Shown: positions 33,687 to 44,618, numbered from the stretch's first letter. The stretch is DNA of 64,000 bases from Planctobacterium marinum (GCF_020687805.1 NZ_JAJEWQ010000001.1:653232-717231), one strand, 5' to 3'. Notes: generated by a model not told the origin, from the letters alone. Translations and numbers: made by a program.

Positions 33687-35602
33687 TAACTCGTTGATTC
33701 CTGTTTCATACTTTCAAGCTCATCCCAACGAGAATAAGCCTGTTCCAATTGTTGTTCTGTTTCTGCCAGCAAGGTCAGCGTGGCTGAGACCTTATCCTGA
33801 TCCTGGCTGTAAAATTCAGGAGCACTTATTTGTTCCTGAATTTCCTGAGTTTTATTTTCAAGATGTTCCACTTTTTCCGGTAACTCATCCAACTCCAGCT
33901 GTAATTTGTAACTGAGCTTTTTCGCCTTTGTATTACCTGAAACGCTCTTTCGACTCTCCTGCGGGGCAGAAGTTTCAATCTTTACATTGGCTTTTTTGTC
34001 TTTTTGTTGCTGCGCATACCAGCGATGAATTTCCTGATAGCCGCCAACAAACTGTTGAATGATACCTTGCCCTTCAAAGAAGCAGCTCGAAGTGACTACA
34101 TTATCCACAAATTCGCGGTCATGGCTAACCAGAATCAAGGTTCCCTGGTAATTTGCCAGGGTTTCTTCCAGTAATTCCAGCGTTTCTACATCCAGGTCGT
34201 TGGTGGGTTCATCGAGAATTAACAAATTACCGGGACGTGACAAGATCTTGGCTAACAATAAGCGGTTTTTTTCTCCACCTGACAAAGAAGATACCGGGGA
34301 TTGTACCCGTTCAGGTGAAAACAAAAAGTCTTGCAAATAACTAATTACATGACGCCCGCGACCATTTATGTCTATTTCTCGTTTGCCATCTGCAACCACA
34401 TCGATCACCGCTTTGTCAGGGTCCAGTTGCTCGCGGTGTTGATCAAAATAGGCGATTTCTAAATTGGTGCCTTGCTTGACTGTACCGGCATCAGGGGTAA
34501 TCTGCCCCAGCAATAATTTGATCAGGGTACTTTTTCCGCACCCATTAGGGCCCACCAGAGCTAACTTATCACCTCGTATTACCTGTAAATCCAGGTTTTT
34601 TACCAGTGGCTGTCCATCTATGGCATAGGTAAGCCCTTTGGCCTCGAATACCCGTTTGCCAGATTTCTGACCGTCACTTAACTGGATAGTGGCATTACCT
34701 TGCACTTTGCGTCGCTGAGCATATTCGTCGCGCATTGCTTTCAGGGCCCTCACCCGACCTTCATTTCTGGTTCGGCGAGCCTTAATTCCCTGACGTATCC
34801 AGGTTTCTTCCTGACTTAATCTTTTGTCGAACAGCGCATCCTGAGTGGCCTGCACTTCCAGATCCTCTGCTTTTTTAATCAGGTATTTTGCGTAATCTCC
34901 CGGGTACTCGGTCAACACACCCCGGTCTAAATCAACAATTTTATTCGCCACACGACGGATAAACGCCCTGTCGTGGCTGACAAAAACCATGGCCCCCTGG
35001 TATTCCATCAATTGATTTTCTAACCAATTGATCATCTCAATATCCAGGTGGTTGGTGGGTTCATCTAATAATAAAATATCCGGCTTACGCACCAGCGCTT
35101 TAGCCAGCGCGGCCTTTCTGCGCCAGCCACCAGACAATGATTCCAGTGTGACATCAGCATCAAGCTGCAACAGAGAAATCACCTGCTCAATGCGCTGCTC
35201 TAATTGCCAGCCCTGACGGGCATCCAGTTGCTTTTGCAAGGTGTCCAGCGTCGCCAGGTTTTGCTCTGACGGATCTTCAGCCACAAGCGTTACCACTTCG
35301 TGATACTGCTTGAGCAATATACCGATTTCCTGCAGTCCTTCTGCGATGTAGTCAAACACTGTGATATTAGCCAATGCAGGCGGGTCCTGCGGCAGTACAG
35401 CAATCACCGTTTCACTGTTCACTATGCGCTGGCCATCATCCAGTGCCTGTTGCCCGGCAATCAGTTTCAGTAACGTGGATTTCCCCGTGCCATTGCGTCC
35501 GACTAAACACATTCTTTCACCGGGGTTTAATGTCAGATTGCCTTTTTCAACTAAGGGTTTGTGCCCAAAAGCAATACAGGCGTCTTTAAGTTGTAACAAC
35601 AT
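33686..35602 (-). CDS. uup: ABC-F ATPase Uup
   Basis: Uup is a soluble ABC-F protein with two ATPase cassettes. It acts on ribosomes and suppresses precise excision of transposons. Its 638 aa match E. coli. Cassette one has GRNGTGKST and LSGGWRRKAALAKAL with LLLDEPTNHLD; cassette two has GPNGCGKST and LSGGEKNRLLLAKIL with LILDEPTNDLD. The basic interdomain linker is at about 235-320 and the C-terminal DNA-binding coiled coil at about 560-635 (ELDELPEKVEHLENKTQEIQEQ). Its start overlaps the glutaredoxin-like gene stop by one base. Confidence 0.96.
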   Translation of the reverse strand: MLLQLKDACIAFGHKPLVEKGNLTLNPGERMCLVGRNGTGKSTLLKLIAGQQALDDGQRIVNSETVIAVLPQDPPALANITVFDYIAEGLQEIGILLKQYHEVVTLVAEDPSEQNLATLDTLQKQLDARQGWQLEQRIEQVISLLQLDADVTLESLSGGWRRKAALAKALVRKPDILLLDEPTNHLDIEMINWLENQLMEYQGAMVFVSHDRAFIRRVANKIVDLDRGVLTEYPGDYAKYLIKKAEDLEVQATQDALFDKRLSQEETWIRQGIKARRTRNEGRVRALKAMRDEYAQRRKVQGNATIQLSDGQKSGKRVFEAKGLTYAIDGQPLVKNLDLQVIRGDKLALVGPNGCGKSTLIKLLLGQITPDAGTVKQGTNLEIAYFDQHREQLDPDKAVIDVVADGKREIDINGRGRHVISYLQDFLFSPERVQSPVSSLSGGEKNRLLLAKILSRPGNLLILDEPTNDLDVETLELLEETLANYQGTLILVSHDREFVDNVVTSSCFFEGQGIIQQFVGGYQEIHRWYAQQQKDKKANVKIETSAPQESRKSVSGNTKAKKLSYKLQLELDELPEKVEHLENKTQEIQEQISAPEFYSQDQDKVSATLTLLAETEQQLEQAYSRWDELESMKQESTS

Positions 35603-35835
35603 TATCTTAAGAACTCCTGTAACTGCGCCTCATCAAACGGCCAACCTAATTCAACCCCTGACTCATCGTTTCTTAACACCGGTATTCTGGCGCCGTATTG
35701 ATGAAAATACTGGCGCTCGGCTTTAACGTTAATTTCAGAAAGCGTAATGCTGTCTGCTAACAACGTGGACAACATACTTTTGGCGATGTCACACAAATGG
35801 CAATCAGTGCCTGAGAACAAAGTTAATTTATGCAT
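35602..35835 (-). CDS. Glutaredoxin-like protein (DUF836 type)
   Basis: A 77-aa thioredoxin-fold protein with the redox motif CHLC at about 12-15 (LFSGTDCHLCDIAKSML), a conserved cis-proline in ARIPVL, and the closing helix FDEAQLQEFL. It is shorter than glutaredoxins but typical for the DUF836 group, for which no partner is established. It lies 11 nt after rlmKL and overlaps uup by one base (TAATG), so it is coupled to both. Confidence 0.88.
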   Translation of the reverse strand: MHKLTLFSGTDCHLCDIAKSMLSTLLADSITLSEINVKAERQYFHQYGARIPVLRNDESGVELGWPFDEAQLQEFLR

Positions 35836-35846
35836 ACAAATGTGGA

Positions 35847-37949
35847 TTATTTACCCTGTAAAAGAAAACAATGATGAATTTTACTATTGCGCTTAAAATC
35901 CTCGGGAATAGTATCTGCTGTGATGTTTTTCACCGTCAGATTGAGCTTTTCCGTCACGTCACCAGACAATTTAAAATTGCGTAAATTATTGGAAAACACA
36001 ATAACGCCATCGGTGGCTAAAGACTTGCTCGCATCCCTTAACAGTTCGACGTGATCTCGCTGTACATCCCAGGTGTTTTCCATGCTTTTGGAATTAGAAA
36101 AAGAAGGTGGATCAATAAATATCAAATCATATTGATAGCGGTTTTGTTTTAACCAACTGGTGACATCGGCTTTGACAAAGTCAAAATCTCCCTGCAATTT
36201 ATTTAGAGCAAAATTCTGTTTTGCCCAATCAAGGTAAGTATTAGACATATCTACCGTGGTAACCGACTTAGCACCTCCTAATGCCGCATAGACCGACACA
36301 GAACCGGTATAGGAAAACAGATTTAACACCCGCTTGCCTTTACTCATATTGCGGATCATGCTCCGGGTATCTCTATGATCCAGAAATAATCCGGTATCCA
36401 GGTAATCAAACAGATTAACTAAGAACTTAGCGCCATTTTCCTGAACTTCCATCATCTTATTTTGACGGGAGACTTTTTCGTATTGATTTTTGCCCTTTTT
36501 AACTTCGCGCACTTTTAACGCAACATTTTGCGGCTCAATGTCCAGGACTTTAGGCGCCACCAATAACACTTCTTGCAGGCGGGCACGGCTTTTTTGCTCC
36601 GGAATGTTTTTCGGCGCAGCATACTCCTGGATCACCAATGCATCCTTGTACCGGTCAATTGCCACATTGTACTCTGGCAAATCCGCATCATAAATGCGAT
36701 AGCATTCGGTGTTTTGTTTTTTCAACCAACGTCGCGTTTTATCCCAGTTCTTCCGTAACCTGTTGGCAAAATCACCTTCCAGTTTTGCTTCGTGTTTCAG
36801 TTCAGCCAGATTTCTGTCAGCCATGTGAAACAGCACTAACTCGCAATCCAGATTGGCGTTTTTAAATTTATAACTGCGGGAAGAAGCCAGTTTGAGTTGT
36901 TTAAGCAGTTCGCGGTTTGAGGTTAACAAGGCTAAGTGCCACTGCGCATAATACTCCTTTAACCAGCTACCCCATTGCTGGAAAATCGGCAATAAACGGT
37001 TGAAGTCGCTTAAACGTTCACCGTATGGTGGGTTGCTCACCAGATAACCCGGTACTTCAGTTGCCGGCGCATACTCTGTAGCATCTTTGTGAGTAAACTG
37101 AATCATATCAGCCACGCCTGCGATTCTGGCATTCTGCTTCGCAATATTAATGAGTTTATGGCTTATTTCACCGGCAAAGATATTGCCAATGGCTTGTTTC
37201 TGCCTTTTCTTAGCAGACCCCAAAATAACTTGCCACACACTTTCATTGTGCCCTGCCCAATGACTAAAGCCCCATTGTTTGCGTTGCAGCCCCGGGGCAA
37301 TTTTAGCCTTGTACAAGGCAGCCTCAATCACCACAGTACCTGAACCACACATGGGGTCACATAAGGGCTTGTCAGTATCCGCTGTCCAGCCACTGCGCAT
37401 TAACATGGCAAATGCCAGGTTTTCCCGAATGGGTGCCGGGCCAGTTTCCTGCCGGTAATTGCGTTGATGCAGGCTGCCACCGGACATATCCAGATAGATA
37501 GCGGCTTTATCACGGTGAATTCTACCCTGAATGCGAATATCCGGATTGCTTTTGTCTACGTTTGGCCTGGTTGAGTGGTTTTCAGAGAATTTATCCACCA
37601 CCGCATCTTTTATTTTCAGAGCGCCAAACTGGGTATTGCGTATTTCTTTGTTAGTGCCGAAAAAATCTACAGCAAAGGTGTTTTTCAGGTCAAACTGGCC
37701 AGGCCAGTTGACTTCGCAAGCCAACTGATACAGGTCATCCCCTGTCTCTATTCTGCCCGACGTTAATTCCAGTAAGACGCGGTTAGCTAACCGTGACCAC
37801 AAGCAAATAGAATAAATGGCTTCAAGCTCAGCGCTGGTAATGACCTGCCCGGGCTTTTGCTGACACTCCAACTCTGGCAGTAACTCTTTTATTTCTGCCG
37901 CCAGTAACTCTTCCAGGCCCAATGCTGTTGTGATAAGAATTTTATACAT
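35847..37949 (-). CDS. rlmKL: Bifunctional 23S rRNA methyltransferase RlmKL (m7G2069 / m2G2445)
   Basis: A fused enzyme that methylates 23S rRNA G2445 (RlmL half) and G2069 (RlmK half). The start is ATG 37949 ([20 protein letters not shown]), which aligns with E. coli and gives 700 aa; an ATG at 37955 is two codons earlier, and the frame stays open into zapC. The THUMP domain occupies about 45-155. The RlmL catalytic motif is SNPPYGERL and PMCGSGTVVIEAAL binds SAM. The RlmK half has LNLFSYTGSVSVYAALGGAKSV and FIDPPSFSNSK. Its start overlaps the zapC stop by 8 nt. Confidence 0.95.
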   Translation of the reverse strand: MYKILITTALGLEELLAAEIKELLPELECQQKPGQVITSAELEAIYSICLWSRLANRVLLELTSGRIETGDDLYQLACEVNWPGQFDLKNTFAVDFFGTNKEIRNTQFGALKIKDAVVDKFSENHSTRPNVDKSNPDIRIQGRIHRDKAAIYLDMSGGSLHQRNYRQETGPAPIRENLAFAMLMRSGWTADTDKPLCDPMCGSGTVVIEAALYKAKIAPGLQRKQWGFSHWAGHNESVWQVILGSAKKRQKQAIGNIFAGEISHKLINIAKQNARIAGVADMIQFTHKDATEYAPATEVPGYLVSNPPYGERLSDFNRLLPIFQQWGSWLKEYYAQWHLALLTSNRELLKQLKLASSRSYKFKNANLDCELVLFHMADRNLAELKHEAKLEGDFANRLRKNWDKTRRWLKKQNTECYRIYDADLPEYNVAIDRYKDALVIQEYAAPKNIPEQKSRARLQEVLLVAPKVLDIEPQNVALKVREVKKGKNQYEKVSRQNKMMEVQENGAKFLVNLFDYLDTGLFLDHRDTRSMIRNMSKGKRVLNLFSYTGSVSVYAALGGAKSVTTVDMSNTYLDWAKQNFALNKLQGDFDFVKADVTSWLKQNRYQYDLIFIDPPSFSNSKSMENTWDVQRDHVELLRDASKSLATDGVIVFSNNLRNFKLSGDVTEKLNLTVKNITADTIPEDFKRNSKIHHCFLLQGK

Positions 37950-38499
37950 ATTCATCTGTTCCCGCGTTTTCAAGGCTATCCCCGGTAAACGCAAATAATC
38001 TGTCAACACCCACCTTTATCAGAGAAAAAGCGGCTAATTGTTTGGTTTCATTAATCTGATATGGTTGCAACAACATGGCCAACACATAATGCCCTTCAGG
38101 GTTTAACAGCAATATATCAGCGCCATCGAACCGGGAGGTGACTGAAGCCAGACCGGGTATGGTGACAGACATTGAGTTTGCGTCCACATTTTCCTGGTAC
38201 AGCCAGTTTTTTGCGGCAATTTCCTTGTGAAAGACAAGGGCTGCAGTGGCGTTGATCACAACCTGAAAGGCCAGTTCCGGCCATTGATTAAACACCGAGA
38301 TTTCGATGTACTCCACCAGTTCATTGTAAATTTCGGTATCAGTTACCGAAAAGGCGACACTGCTCAGGTCTTTATCTCGCAACTGTTTAGCGGCAATGCC
38401 GGTAACCACCTTGTGCCCGGTATCAAGGTTGAGAGTCAGGCACTTAAACTCCGGATCCAGCTCCCATTGCCAATGAGGAGAAGGTAGCAAAAAACTCAA
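37942..38499 (-). CDS. zapC: Cell-division protein ZapC
   Basis: ZapC stabilises FtsZ protofilament bundles at the Z ring. The 185-aa product resembles E. coli ZapC (180 aa) over its length: the N-terminal [19 protein letters not shown] matches the [21 protein letters not shown] pattern as aligned by eye, and a central helix [16 protein letters not shown] and a C-terminal ALLA/LQPY-type segment also agree. Sequence similarity is modest; the location between pyrD (4-nt overlap) and rlmKL (8-nt overlap), the same as in E. coli, makes the call firm. Confidence 0.85.
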   Translation of the reverse strand: MSFLLPSPHWQWELDPEFKCLTLNLDTGHKVVTGIAAKQLRDKDLSSVAFSVTDTEIYNELVEYIEISVFNQWPELAFQVVINATAALVFHKEIAAKNWLYQENVDANSMSVTIPGLASVTSRFDGADILLLNPEGHYVLAMLLQPYQINETKQLAAFSLIKVGVDRLFAFTGDSLENAGTDEYV

Positions 38500-39515
38500 T
38501 GAGCCACCTGAATACCGGACACGATATCTGTGATCAGTTGTGGCCCCTGGTAAATAAAGGATGAATAAACCTGTAGGACTTGTGCACCAGCATCTAATCT
38601 GTCTTGTGCGCTCTGAGCAGAATCGATCCCTCCTACCCCCATGATTGGGATTTCACCGGCTAAGGCGTTCGCCAGTAAACGGGTAACTTCAAGGCTTTTT
38701 TGGGTTAGCGGTCCACCGCTTAATCCCCCGGCTTCTTTTGCCCAACGCAATCCTTCCACACCGTCACGGGAAATAGTGGTATTGGTGGCAATGACCCCTT
38801 CCACCTGCGACTTTTTCAGTGAATCGGCAATGCCTTCAATTTCTTCCGCACTCAGATCCGGTGCTATTTTCACCAAAACCGGGACATGTTTACCATGCCT
38901 GTCAGCTAAAACCTGCTGCTCCTGCTTAATACCACTTAACAAGGCTTCCAGCGCTTCGCCATATTGCAGATTGCGTAAGCCCGGTGTATTAGGAGAAGAA
39001 ATATTAATCGTGATATAACTGGCATGTTCGTAAACCTTACGCATGCAAATCAGATAATCATCCAACGCGTTTTCTTCTGGTGTGACTTTGTTTTTACCAA
39101 TATTGATACCCAGCACACCGCGATATTGCGACTGTTTTACCTGTTCAACCAGGTAATCCACCCCTTTGTTATTGAAACCCATGCGATTGACGATGGCCTG
39201 GGCATCTTTAAGCCTGAATAACCGGGGTTTATCATTACCGGCCTGAGGCAATGGGGTCACGGTTCCAACTTCAATAAAGCCAAACCCCATAGCAGCAAAG
39301 GCGTCGATACACTCGCCATTTTTATCCAGGCCTGCAGCAAGTCCGACCGGATTAGGCAACGTCATACCCAGAAACTGAGTTGGTTTAGCGTCTACGTCTT
39401 GTTTGTACAAGTTCTCTAAAGGTGTGTTTTGCGCACGCTTTAAAAAATTAAGCGTTAAGTCGTGACTGACTTCAGCATCCAGATTAAACAGCAACTTTTG
39501 TGCTAACCAATACAT
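38496..39515 (-). CDS. pyrD: Dihydroorotate dehydrogenase, class 2 (quinone-dependent)
   Basis: PyrD oxidises dihydroorotate to orotate on the inner membrane and reduces ubiquinone, step four of UMP synthesis. The 339-aa protein has the class-2 N-terminal membrane-associating helices (about 1-40), then [18 protein letters not shown], the catalytic-serine motif [13 protein letters not shown], and FMN-phosphate-binding [15 protein letters not shown]. It heads the leftward pyrD-zapC-rlmKL-grx-uup-DUF3466 run. A terminator for the upstream gdhB lies 13 nt before its ATG. Confidence 0.97.
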   Translation of the reverse strand: MYWLAQKLLFNLDAEVSHDLTLNFLKRAQNTPLENLYKQDVDAKPTQFLGMTLPNPVGLAAGLDKNGECIDAFAAMGFGFIEVGTVTPLPQAGNDKPRLFRLKDAQAIVNRMGFNNKGVDYLVEQVKQSQYRGVLGINIGKNKVTPEENALDDYLICMRKVYEHASYITINISSPNTPGLRNLQYGEALEALLSGIKQEQQVLADRHGKHVPVLVKIAPDLSAEEIEGIADSLKKSQVEGVIATNTTISRDGVEGLRWAKEAGGLSGGPLTQKSLEVTRLLANALAGEIPIMGVGGIDSAQSAQDRLDAGAQVLQVYSSFIYQGPQLITDIVSGIQVAH

Positions 39516-39527
39516 TCAGTATCCCTT

Positions 39528-39558
39528 AATAAAATAAAAAGCCCGGTTAATACCGGGC
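39528..39558 (-). terminator. Intrinsic terminator of gdhB
   Basis: On the minus strand GCCCGGT (39558-39552) pairs with ACCGGGC (39547-39541) around ATTA, followed by TTTTTATTTTATT. It lies 32 nt after the gdhB stop and just before pyrD. Confidence 0.9.
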
Positions 39559-39590
39559 CTTCGTTCAAACATTCAAATTTAGTACTATTA

Positions 39591-42500
39591 CTAATCGCAA
39601 TTCAAACTCAATAAGCCCAACTCTCGTAAAGCAACTGAGAACTTAGCGAACTCATGAGTTGTGCTGGTTTTAAACTCGGCCATCATATGATACCAGCGTT
39701 CCAGCAAGAATTGATGCTCTTTAATCCATTTATCTAAAATTTCCCTGGCATCGCTGCTTTCCGGTGCATGTTTAAGAATGCCAACCGTTAGTAAGCGTTG
39801 TTGCCAGTCTAACTCTTCGCGATAAGAGGAACGCGCCAGTGCTTGCCAGTGATTTGAAACAGCCTGTTTATTGATCTGATCCAGGAACCAATGTAATTCC
39901 AACTCAGAACCCAGCATGTAATACAAGCTGGCAATCAGCGAAGTATCGCGATCCTGCTCCGCGACGATTTGCGCCAGATCCAGACATGAGAACAGATTAC
40001 TCATACTGGCAATTCGGGTCGCTATTTCGTTGGGAACCCCAAGCTTCACGAAATTGTCAATATTGAGCTGTAATTGCTTGTATTCAGCCGGAACAAGGTA
40101 AGCCTCAAGATTTTCACTGATGTTGTCGAACGTGTCGGCATAACTGTCGATACAGGCTTGTAATTCCTGACCTTTTTTACCGTGACGCATATACCAGCGA
40201 GAACCGCGACGCAACGTGCGACGTATGCTGTCAAACATTTGCAATTGCACTTCAGCAGAGACCTTGTTGTCCAAATCTTCGACACTGCCCCACAGCGCTT
40301 CAATCTTGAACACACCTTTGATCACGGCATAAGCATTGGCAACTTCATGCACTGCTGCGCCGGTTTCTTCACGCATACGGAACAGGAAGTTCAGTCCCAT
40401 GTCATTAACCATGTTATTGGCCAATTTCGTAGCGATGATTTCTGCCCGCAATGGATGCTCTTCCATTTTGGCGGCAAATTTGTCTTGCAGCACTTTCGGG
40501 AATGCACTAAGCAGCAGTTTGGCGTGATAAGGGTTATCCGTTATTTCAGGAATATTGAGCTGTTCTTTAAGTACCATTTTGCCGTAGGAGATCAGTACCG
40601 AAAGCTCCGGACGCGTAAACCCTTTACCACGGGTCAGACGTTCGGATAAATCATCGTCAGAAGGGATAAATTCCAACTCGCGGTTAAGCACCCCGTCTCG
40701 CTCCAGGCCATGTACAAAGCGCAACTGCTCTTTCAGGGAGCCGACGCCGGTTTGATGGGTAATCGACATGCTTAATGTCTGACGATAACAATCCTGGATC
40801 ACCAGGTCTGCAACGTCGTCGGTCATGTCATATAACAACTGATTACGTTGTTTGACTGTCAGATCACCGGCATTGACCACAGAGTTCAGCAAGATTTTGA
40901 TATTAACTTCATTGTCCGAGCAATCGACACCACCCACATTATCAATAAAGTCGGTATTGACCCGGCCTCCCGTTGACGCATATTCAACCCGTCCTAACTG
41001 GGTCAGACCCAGATTACCACCTTCACCGACAATCCTGGCCTTAACCTGGCTACCGTTGACCCGTACATCGTCATTGGCTCTGTCGCCGCAATCTGCATGG
41101 CTTTCTTTAGAGCTTTTCACATAGGTGCCGATACCGCCGTTCCAGATAAGATCAACCGGCATCTTAAGTGCGGTATTGATCAACTGATTCGGTGTCATAC
41201 TGGTGGCTTTGGTATCCAACCACTTTTGCATTTCCGGCGTTAACTGAATAGATTTCGCTGAGCGAGAGAACACGCCGCCGCCTTTAGAAATTAAAGACTT
41301 ATCGTAATCATCCCAACCCAATTTTGGATTATCAAACAAACGCTTGCGCTCTACCCAGGTCTTGGCCGCATCCGGGTCCGGATCAAAGAAAATATTCAGG
41401 TGGTTAAAGGCACAAACCAGACGCGTGTGTTTAGACAGCAACATGCCGTTGCCGAATACGTCACCAGCCATATCACCTACCGCTAAACAGGTAAAATCTG
41501 TGGTTTGACAATCAACTCCCATTTCCCGGAAATGGCGTTTAACCGACTCCCACGCGCCTCTTGCTGTAATGCCCATGCCTTTGTGGTCATAACCTACACT
41601 ACCACCAGAGGCAAATGCATCACCTAACCAAAACCCGTATTCTTCTGAAATACCATTGGCGATATCTGAGAAAGTAGCAGTACCTTTATCAGCGGCAACC
41701 ACCAGGTATGGATCATCTTCGTCGTGGCGTACCACATTTTCCGGATGAACAATGCTGCCATCTACGATGTTATCGGTGATATCTAATAAGCTGCGGATAA
41801 AGATTCTGTAGCATTCCTGACCGGCTTTAAATATCGCATCGCGACCTTCAGATACCGGTAGTTTTTTACAAACGAACCCGCCTTTAGCGCCAACCGGAAC
41901 AATAACGGTATTTTTTACCTGCTGGGCTTTTACCAATCCCAGCACTTCGGTTCTGAAGTCTTCCTGACGATCGGACCAGCGCAAGCCACCGCGAGCCACT
42001 TTGCCACCACGCAGGTGCACACCTTCAACCAGCGGTGAGTAAACAAAAATCTCAAACTTAGGTAACGGCAGGGGCATATCCGGAATCAGTTCCGGCAGGA
42101 ACTTAAAGGAGATATACGGTTTTTCAAACCCTTCTTTATCCGTTTGATAAAAGTTAGTTCTCAGTGTGGCCATTATCATGTCCAGATAACGGCGAATAAT
42201 ACGGTCGTCATCCAGGTTTGCCACCTGATCTAATTTGTGTTTGATATCCTGCTGTAATGCCTCAATCTTGTCAGCATCTTGCTCTTTGCTGGGATCAAAA
42301 CGCGCTTCGAACAAACTGATAATCAGTGTGGCAATATCTGGGTATCTGTCCAAAGTACGGGCAATATAGCTATTACTAAAAGAGCTGCCGGTTTGGCGCA
42401 TATACTTAGCGTAGGCACGCAAAATGGTGACTTTGCGCCCCGTCAGCCCTGCCCCAAGAACCAAACGGTTAAAGGCATCATCTTCCAGATCATCATTCCA

Positions 42501-44423
42501 GACTTTGGAAAACGCATCCTGGAACAACGATTGTGCTTTCACCATATCCATTTTGGCACTGGTACTGTGTAACATGGAGAAATCCATGATCCAGTTAACA
42601 TCGCCGTCGGCACTCTTCACTTCGTAAGGCGTTTCATCGATAACGCGCAGACCGAAGTTTTCCAATACCGGCAACACTGCAGATAGGTGAATAGGCTCTT
42701 TCTTATGGAAGAGTTTCAGACGAACAGCCTCACTGTCTCTGGACTCTTCCTGAGGTTTGTAGAACAGCATGTCCAGGCGGTGACTATCATCCAGCAATTC
42801 CAGCTTTTCGATGTCTACTACCGTTGTGCCTGGCAGATTTTGTTCCATATAACTACGGGAAAAAGCGCTTTCATATTTTTGTTCTAACGCTTTGCCTTTC
42901 GTCTGGCCATAGCTGGCTCTGATTGCGGAGCCCAGTTTGTCATCCCACGATTTAGATAGTTCCACAATATTCTTCTCTATGTCCTTTACGTTAACTTCTA
43001 CATTATTGTTCTCAACACGAACAATGTAATGGGTTCTGGCGTAAACCGATTCAGAGAAATAGGTTGTAAATTCGACTTCTTTGTCACTGCCAAGAGACTT
43101 CTTCAGCAACGCCTGGGTTTCTTTACGCAGTTGCGTGTTGTAGCGCTCTCTGGGAACAAATACCATGCAAGAGAAGAATCGACCGAAGATATCTTTTCTG
43201 ACAAATATTCTGGAAATACCGCGCTCCTGCATCTGGAAAATGCCCACGACAATTTTAAGCAGCTCTTCGTCTGTGGTTTGCAGGATCTCATCACGGGGAT
43301 AGGTTTCCATGATATTTAACAGGGCCTTGTAAGCGTGTGTTCCTCGCTCAAAACCCGACGCATCACAAATGCGTTGGATCTTATCCTTAAGAACCGGCAG
43401 TTGTAAGGCACTGCTGTTGTAAAAAGACGCGGAATAAAGACCCAGGAAGCGATCTTCTGCAATCACGTTGCCTTTGTCGTCAAATGTTTTGATGCCGATG
43501 TAATCCATATAGGCAGGACGATGTACACGGGCTCTGGAATTGGTTTTAGTGAGGATCAGGGGTTTATGGCTCAGGGTTTCCTGGCGAGCAGATAAGGGTA
43601 ATCTGGACAGAACGCGTTCCCGATCACTGATGGAGTTTTTCATCAATCCTAAACTGGATTCATTGTCAGCAATCCAACGGTAATCGCCTTTGATAGCCTT
43701 CGCACCATAATGACGGTAACCCATCAATGTAAAATTGTGATCTTCTACCCAGGCCAAAAAGCGCTCCGCTTCCTGTTTTTGTTCTTTGCTACAAGGCGCC
43801 GGGGCTTTTTTGAAATCGGCAATAATGCTTTTCAGGCGTTCCCGCATTGCTTGCCAGTCATCAACCGCTAAACAAACTTCATCCACTACAGATTCAATTT
43901 CTTTCGCCAGAGCGTCCAATTTACGACGGGAAGTTTGTCTGTCAACTTCAATCAAAAACACCGTTTCTTTAGTGGTGTTTTGGTTTTTGGCACCTTCGCC
44001 AAACTGAACCAGGTTTCCATGCTCGTCACGCACCAGACTCAAAGGACTATGGATCAACAGATGCGAGGTGATGCCCAATCGATTTAGTGACATGCGCACC
44101 GAATCCACCAGGAACGGCATATCTTTTACGATAATCTCTACGATGGTATATGTGGATTGCCACCCGTGCTTAGCAACATCCGGATTAAATACGCGAATAA
44201 AGGATTTATCACTGTTGTAGGTAGCAAACTCATTCCATAAGCTGAGCACTGCTCCATAAAGGTCACTATCGCTACGACCATCAAGATCGGTGTTTGCGAC
44301 GTTTTGATATAAATTTTTAGCGAACTGAAATACCAGTTCTTGTTTTTCTTTATCTACTTTATTTTTAATAAGTTGGTACACGTTGTTCAAAAGAACAGAA
44401 TGTGCGCTTGTAGATACCGTCAT
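39591..44423 (-). CDS. gdhB: Large NAD-specific glutamate dehydrogenase (GDH-180 class)
   Basis: It deaminates glutamate to 2-oxoglutarate and ammonia with NAD, a catabolic role. The start is ATG 44423 (MTVSTSAHSVLLNNVYQLI), which has an AAGG site 7 nt upstream; the frame extends 27 codons further. At 1610 aa it matches the approximately 180-kDa class. N-terminal ACT-like regulatory regions fill about 1-700. The catalytic core has GGLRWSDRQEDFRTEVLGLVKAQQVKNTVIVPVGAKGGFVCK and, in the NAD domain, AVGDMAGDVFGNGMLLS. A C-terminal helical regulatory domain ends the protein. Monocistronic, between terminators. Confidence 0.95.
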   Translation of the reverse strand: MTVSTSAHSVLLNNVYQLIKNKVDKEKQELVFQFAKNLYQNVANTDLDGRSDSDLYGAVLSLWNEFATYNSDKSFIRVFNPDVAKHGWQSTYTIVEIIVKDMPFLVDSVRMSLNRLGITSHLLIHSPLSLVRDEHGNLVQFGEGAKNQNTTKETVFLIEVDRQTSRRKLDALAKEIESVVDEVCLAVDDWQAMRERLKSIIADFKKAPAPCSKEQKQEAERFLAWVEDHNFTLMGYRHYGAKAIKGDYRWIADNESSLGLMKNSISDRERVLSRLPLSARQETLSHKPLILTKTNSRARVHRPAYMDYIGIKTFDDKGNVIAEDRFLGLYSASFYNSSALQLPVLKDKIQRICDASGFERGTHAYKALLNIMETYPRDEILQTTDEELLKIVVGIFQMQERGISRIFVRKDIFGRFFSCMVFVPRERYNTQLRKETQALLKKSLGSDKEVEFTTYFSESVYARTHYIVRVENNNVEVNVKDIEKNIVELSKSWDDKLGSAIRASYGQTKGKALEQKYESAFSRSYMEQNLPGTTVVDIEKLELLDDSHRLDMLFYKPQEESRDSEAVRLKLFHKKEPIHLSAVLPVLENFGLRVIDETPYEVKSADGDVNWIMDFSMLHSTSAKMDMVKAQSLFQDAFSKVWNDDLEDDAFNRLVLGAGLTGRKVTILRAYAKYMRQTGSSFSNSYIARTLDRYPDIATLIISLFEARFDPSKEQDADKIEALQQDIKHKLDQVANLDDDRIIRRYLDMIMATLRTNFYQTDKEGFEKPYISFKFLPELIPDMPLPLPKFEIFVYSPLVEGVHLRGGKVARGGLRWSDRQEDFRTEVLGLVKAQQVKNTVIVPVGAKGGFVCKKLPVSEGRDAIFKAGQECYRIFIRSLLDITDNIVDGSIVHPENVVRHDEDDPYLVVAADKGTATFSDIANGISEEYGFWLGDAFASGGSVGYDHKGMGITARGAWESVKRHFREMGVDCQTTDFTCLAVGDMAGDVFGNGMLLSKHTRLVCAFNHLNIFFDPDPDAAKTWVERKRLFDNPKLGWDDYDKSLISKGGGVFSRSAKSIQLTPEMQKWLDTKATSMTPNQLINTALKMPVDLIWNGGIGTYVKSSKESHADCGDRANDDVRVNGSQVKARIVGEGGNLGLTQLGRVEYASTGGRVNTDFIDNVGGVDCSDNEVNIKILLNSVVNAGDLTVKQRNQLLYDMTDDVADLVIQDCYRQTLSMSITHQTGVGSLKEQLRFVHGLERDGVLNRELEFIPSDDDLSERLTRGKGFTRPELSVLISYGKMVLKEQLNIPEITDNPYHAKLLLSAFPKVLQDKFAAKMEEHPLRAEIIATKLANNMVNDMGLNFLFRMREETGAAVHEVANAYAVIKGVFKIEALWGSVEDLDNKVSAEVQLQMFDSIRRTLRRGSRWYMRHGKKGQELQACIDSYADTFDNISENLEAYLVPAEYKQLQLNIDNFVKLGVPNEIATRIASMSNLFSCLDLAQIVAEQDRDTSLIASLYYMLGSELELHWFLDQINKQAVSNHWQALARSSYREELDWQQRLLTVGILKHAPESSDAREILDKWIKEHQFLLERWYHMMAEFKTSTTHEFAKFSVALRELGLLSLNCD

Positions 44424-44588
44424 TTCAATACCTTGTGATGTTGGGCTTAATGTAGGGTAATTGCCAGTCTCTGATAAGCCTGGTTCAGAGACTAGATTTT
44501 GCAATATTTTCCATGAATATTACTGAATATTAAAGAGAAATTTACAACACAAAACTGCACCAAAAATAAATATTCAGGCTTCTCAAAT

Positions 44589-44618
44589 AAAAAATGACCT
44601 GAAAGGTCATTTTTTATT
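44589..44618 (-). terminator. Intrinsic terminator of the DUF1302-DUF1329-YCF48-MMPL operon
   Basis: AAAAAATGACCT (44589-44600) pairs perfectly with AGGTCATTTTTT (44604-44615), a symmetric hairpin whose own arms give a T run on both strands. It lies 29 nt after the MMPL gene stop. The divergent direction has only the gdhB promoter region. Confidence 0.85.

Noticed and set aside
40182-40649. 155-codon frame antisense to gdhB
   Set aside because: It lies wholly inside a well-supported gene on the other strand, has no recognisable domain, and looks like a by-product of its codon use.
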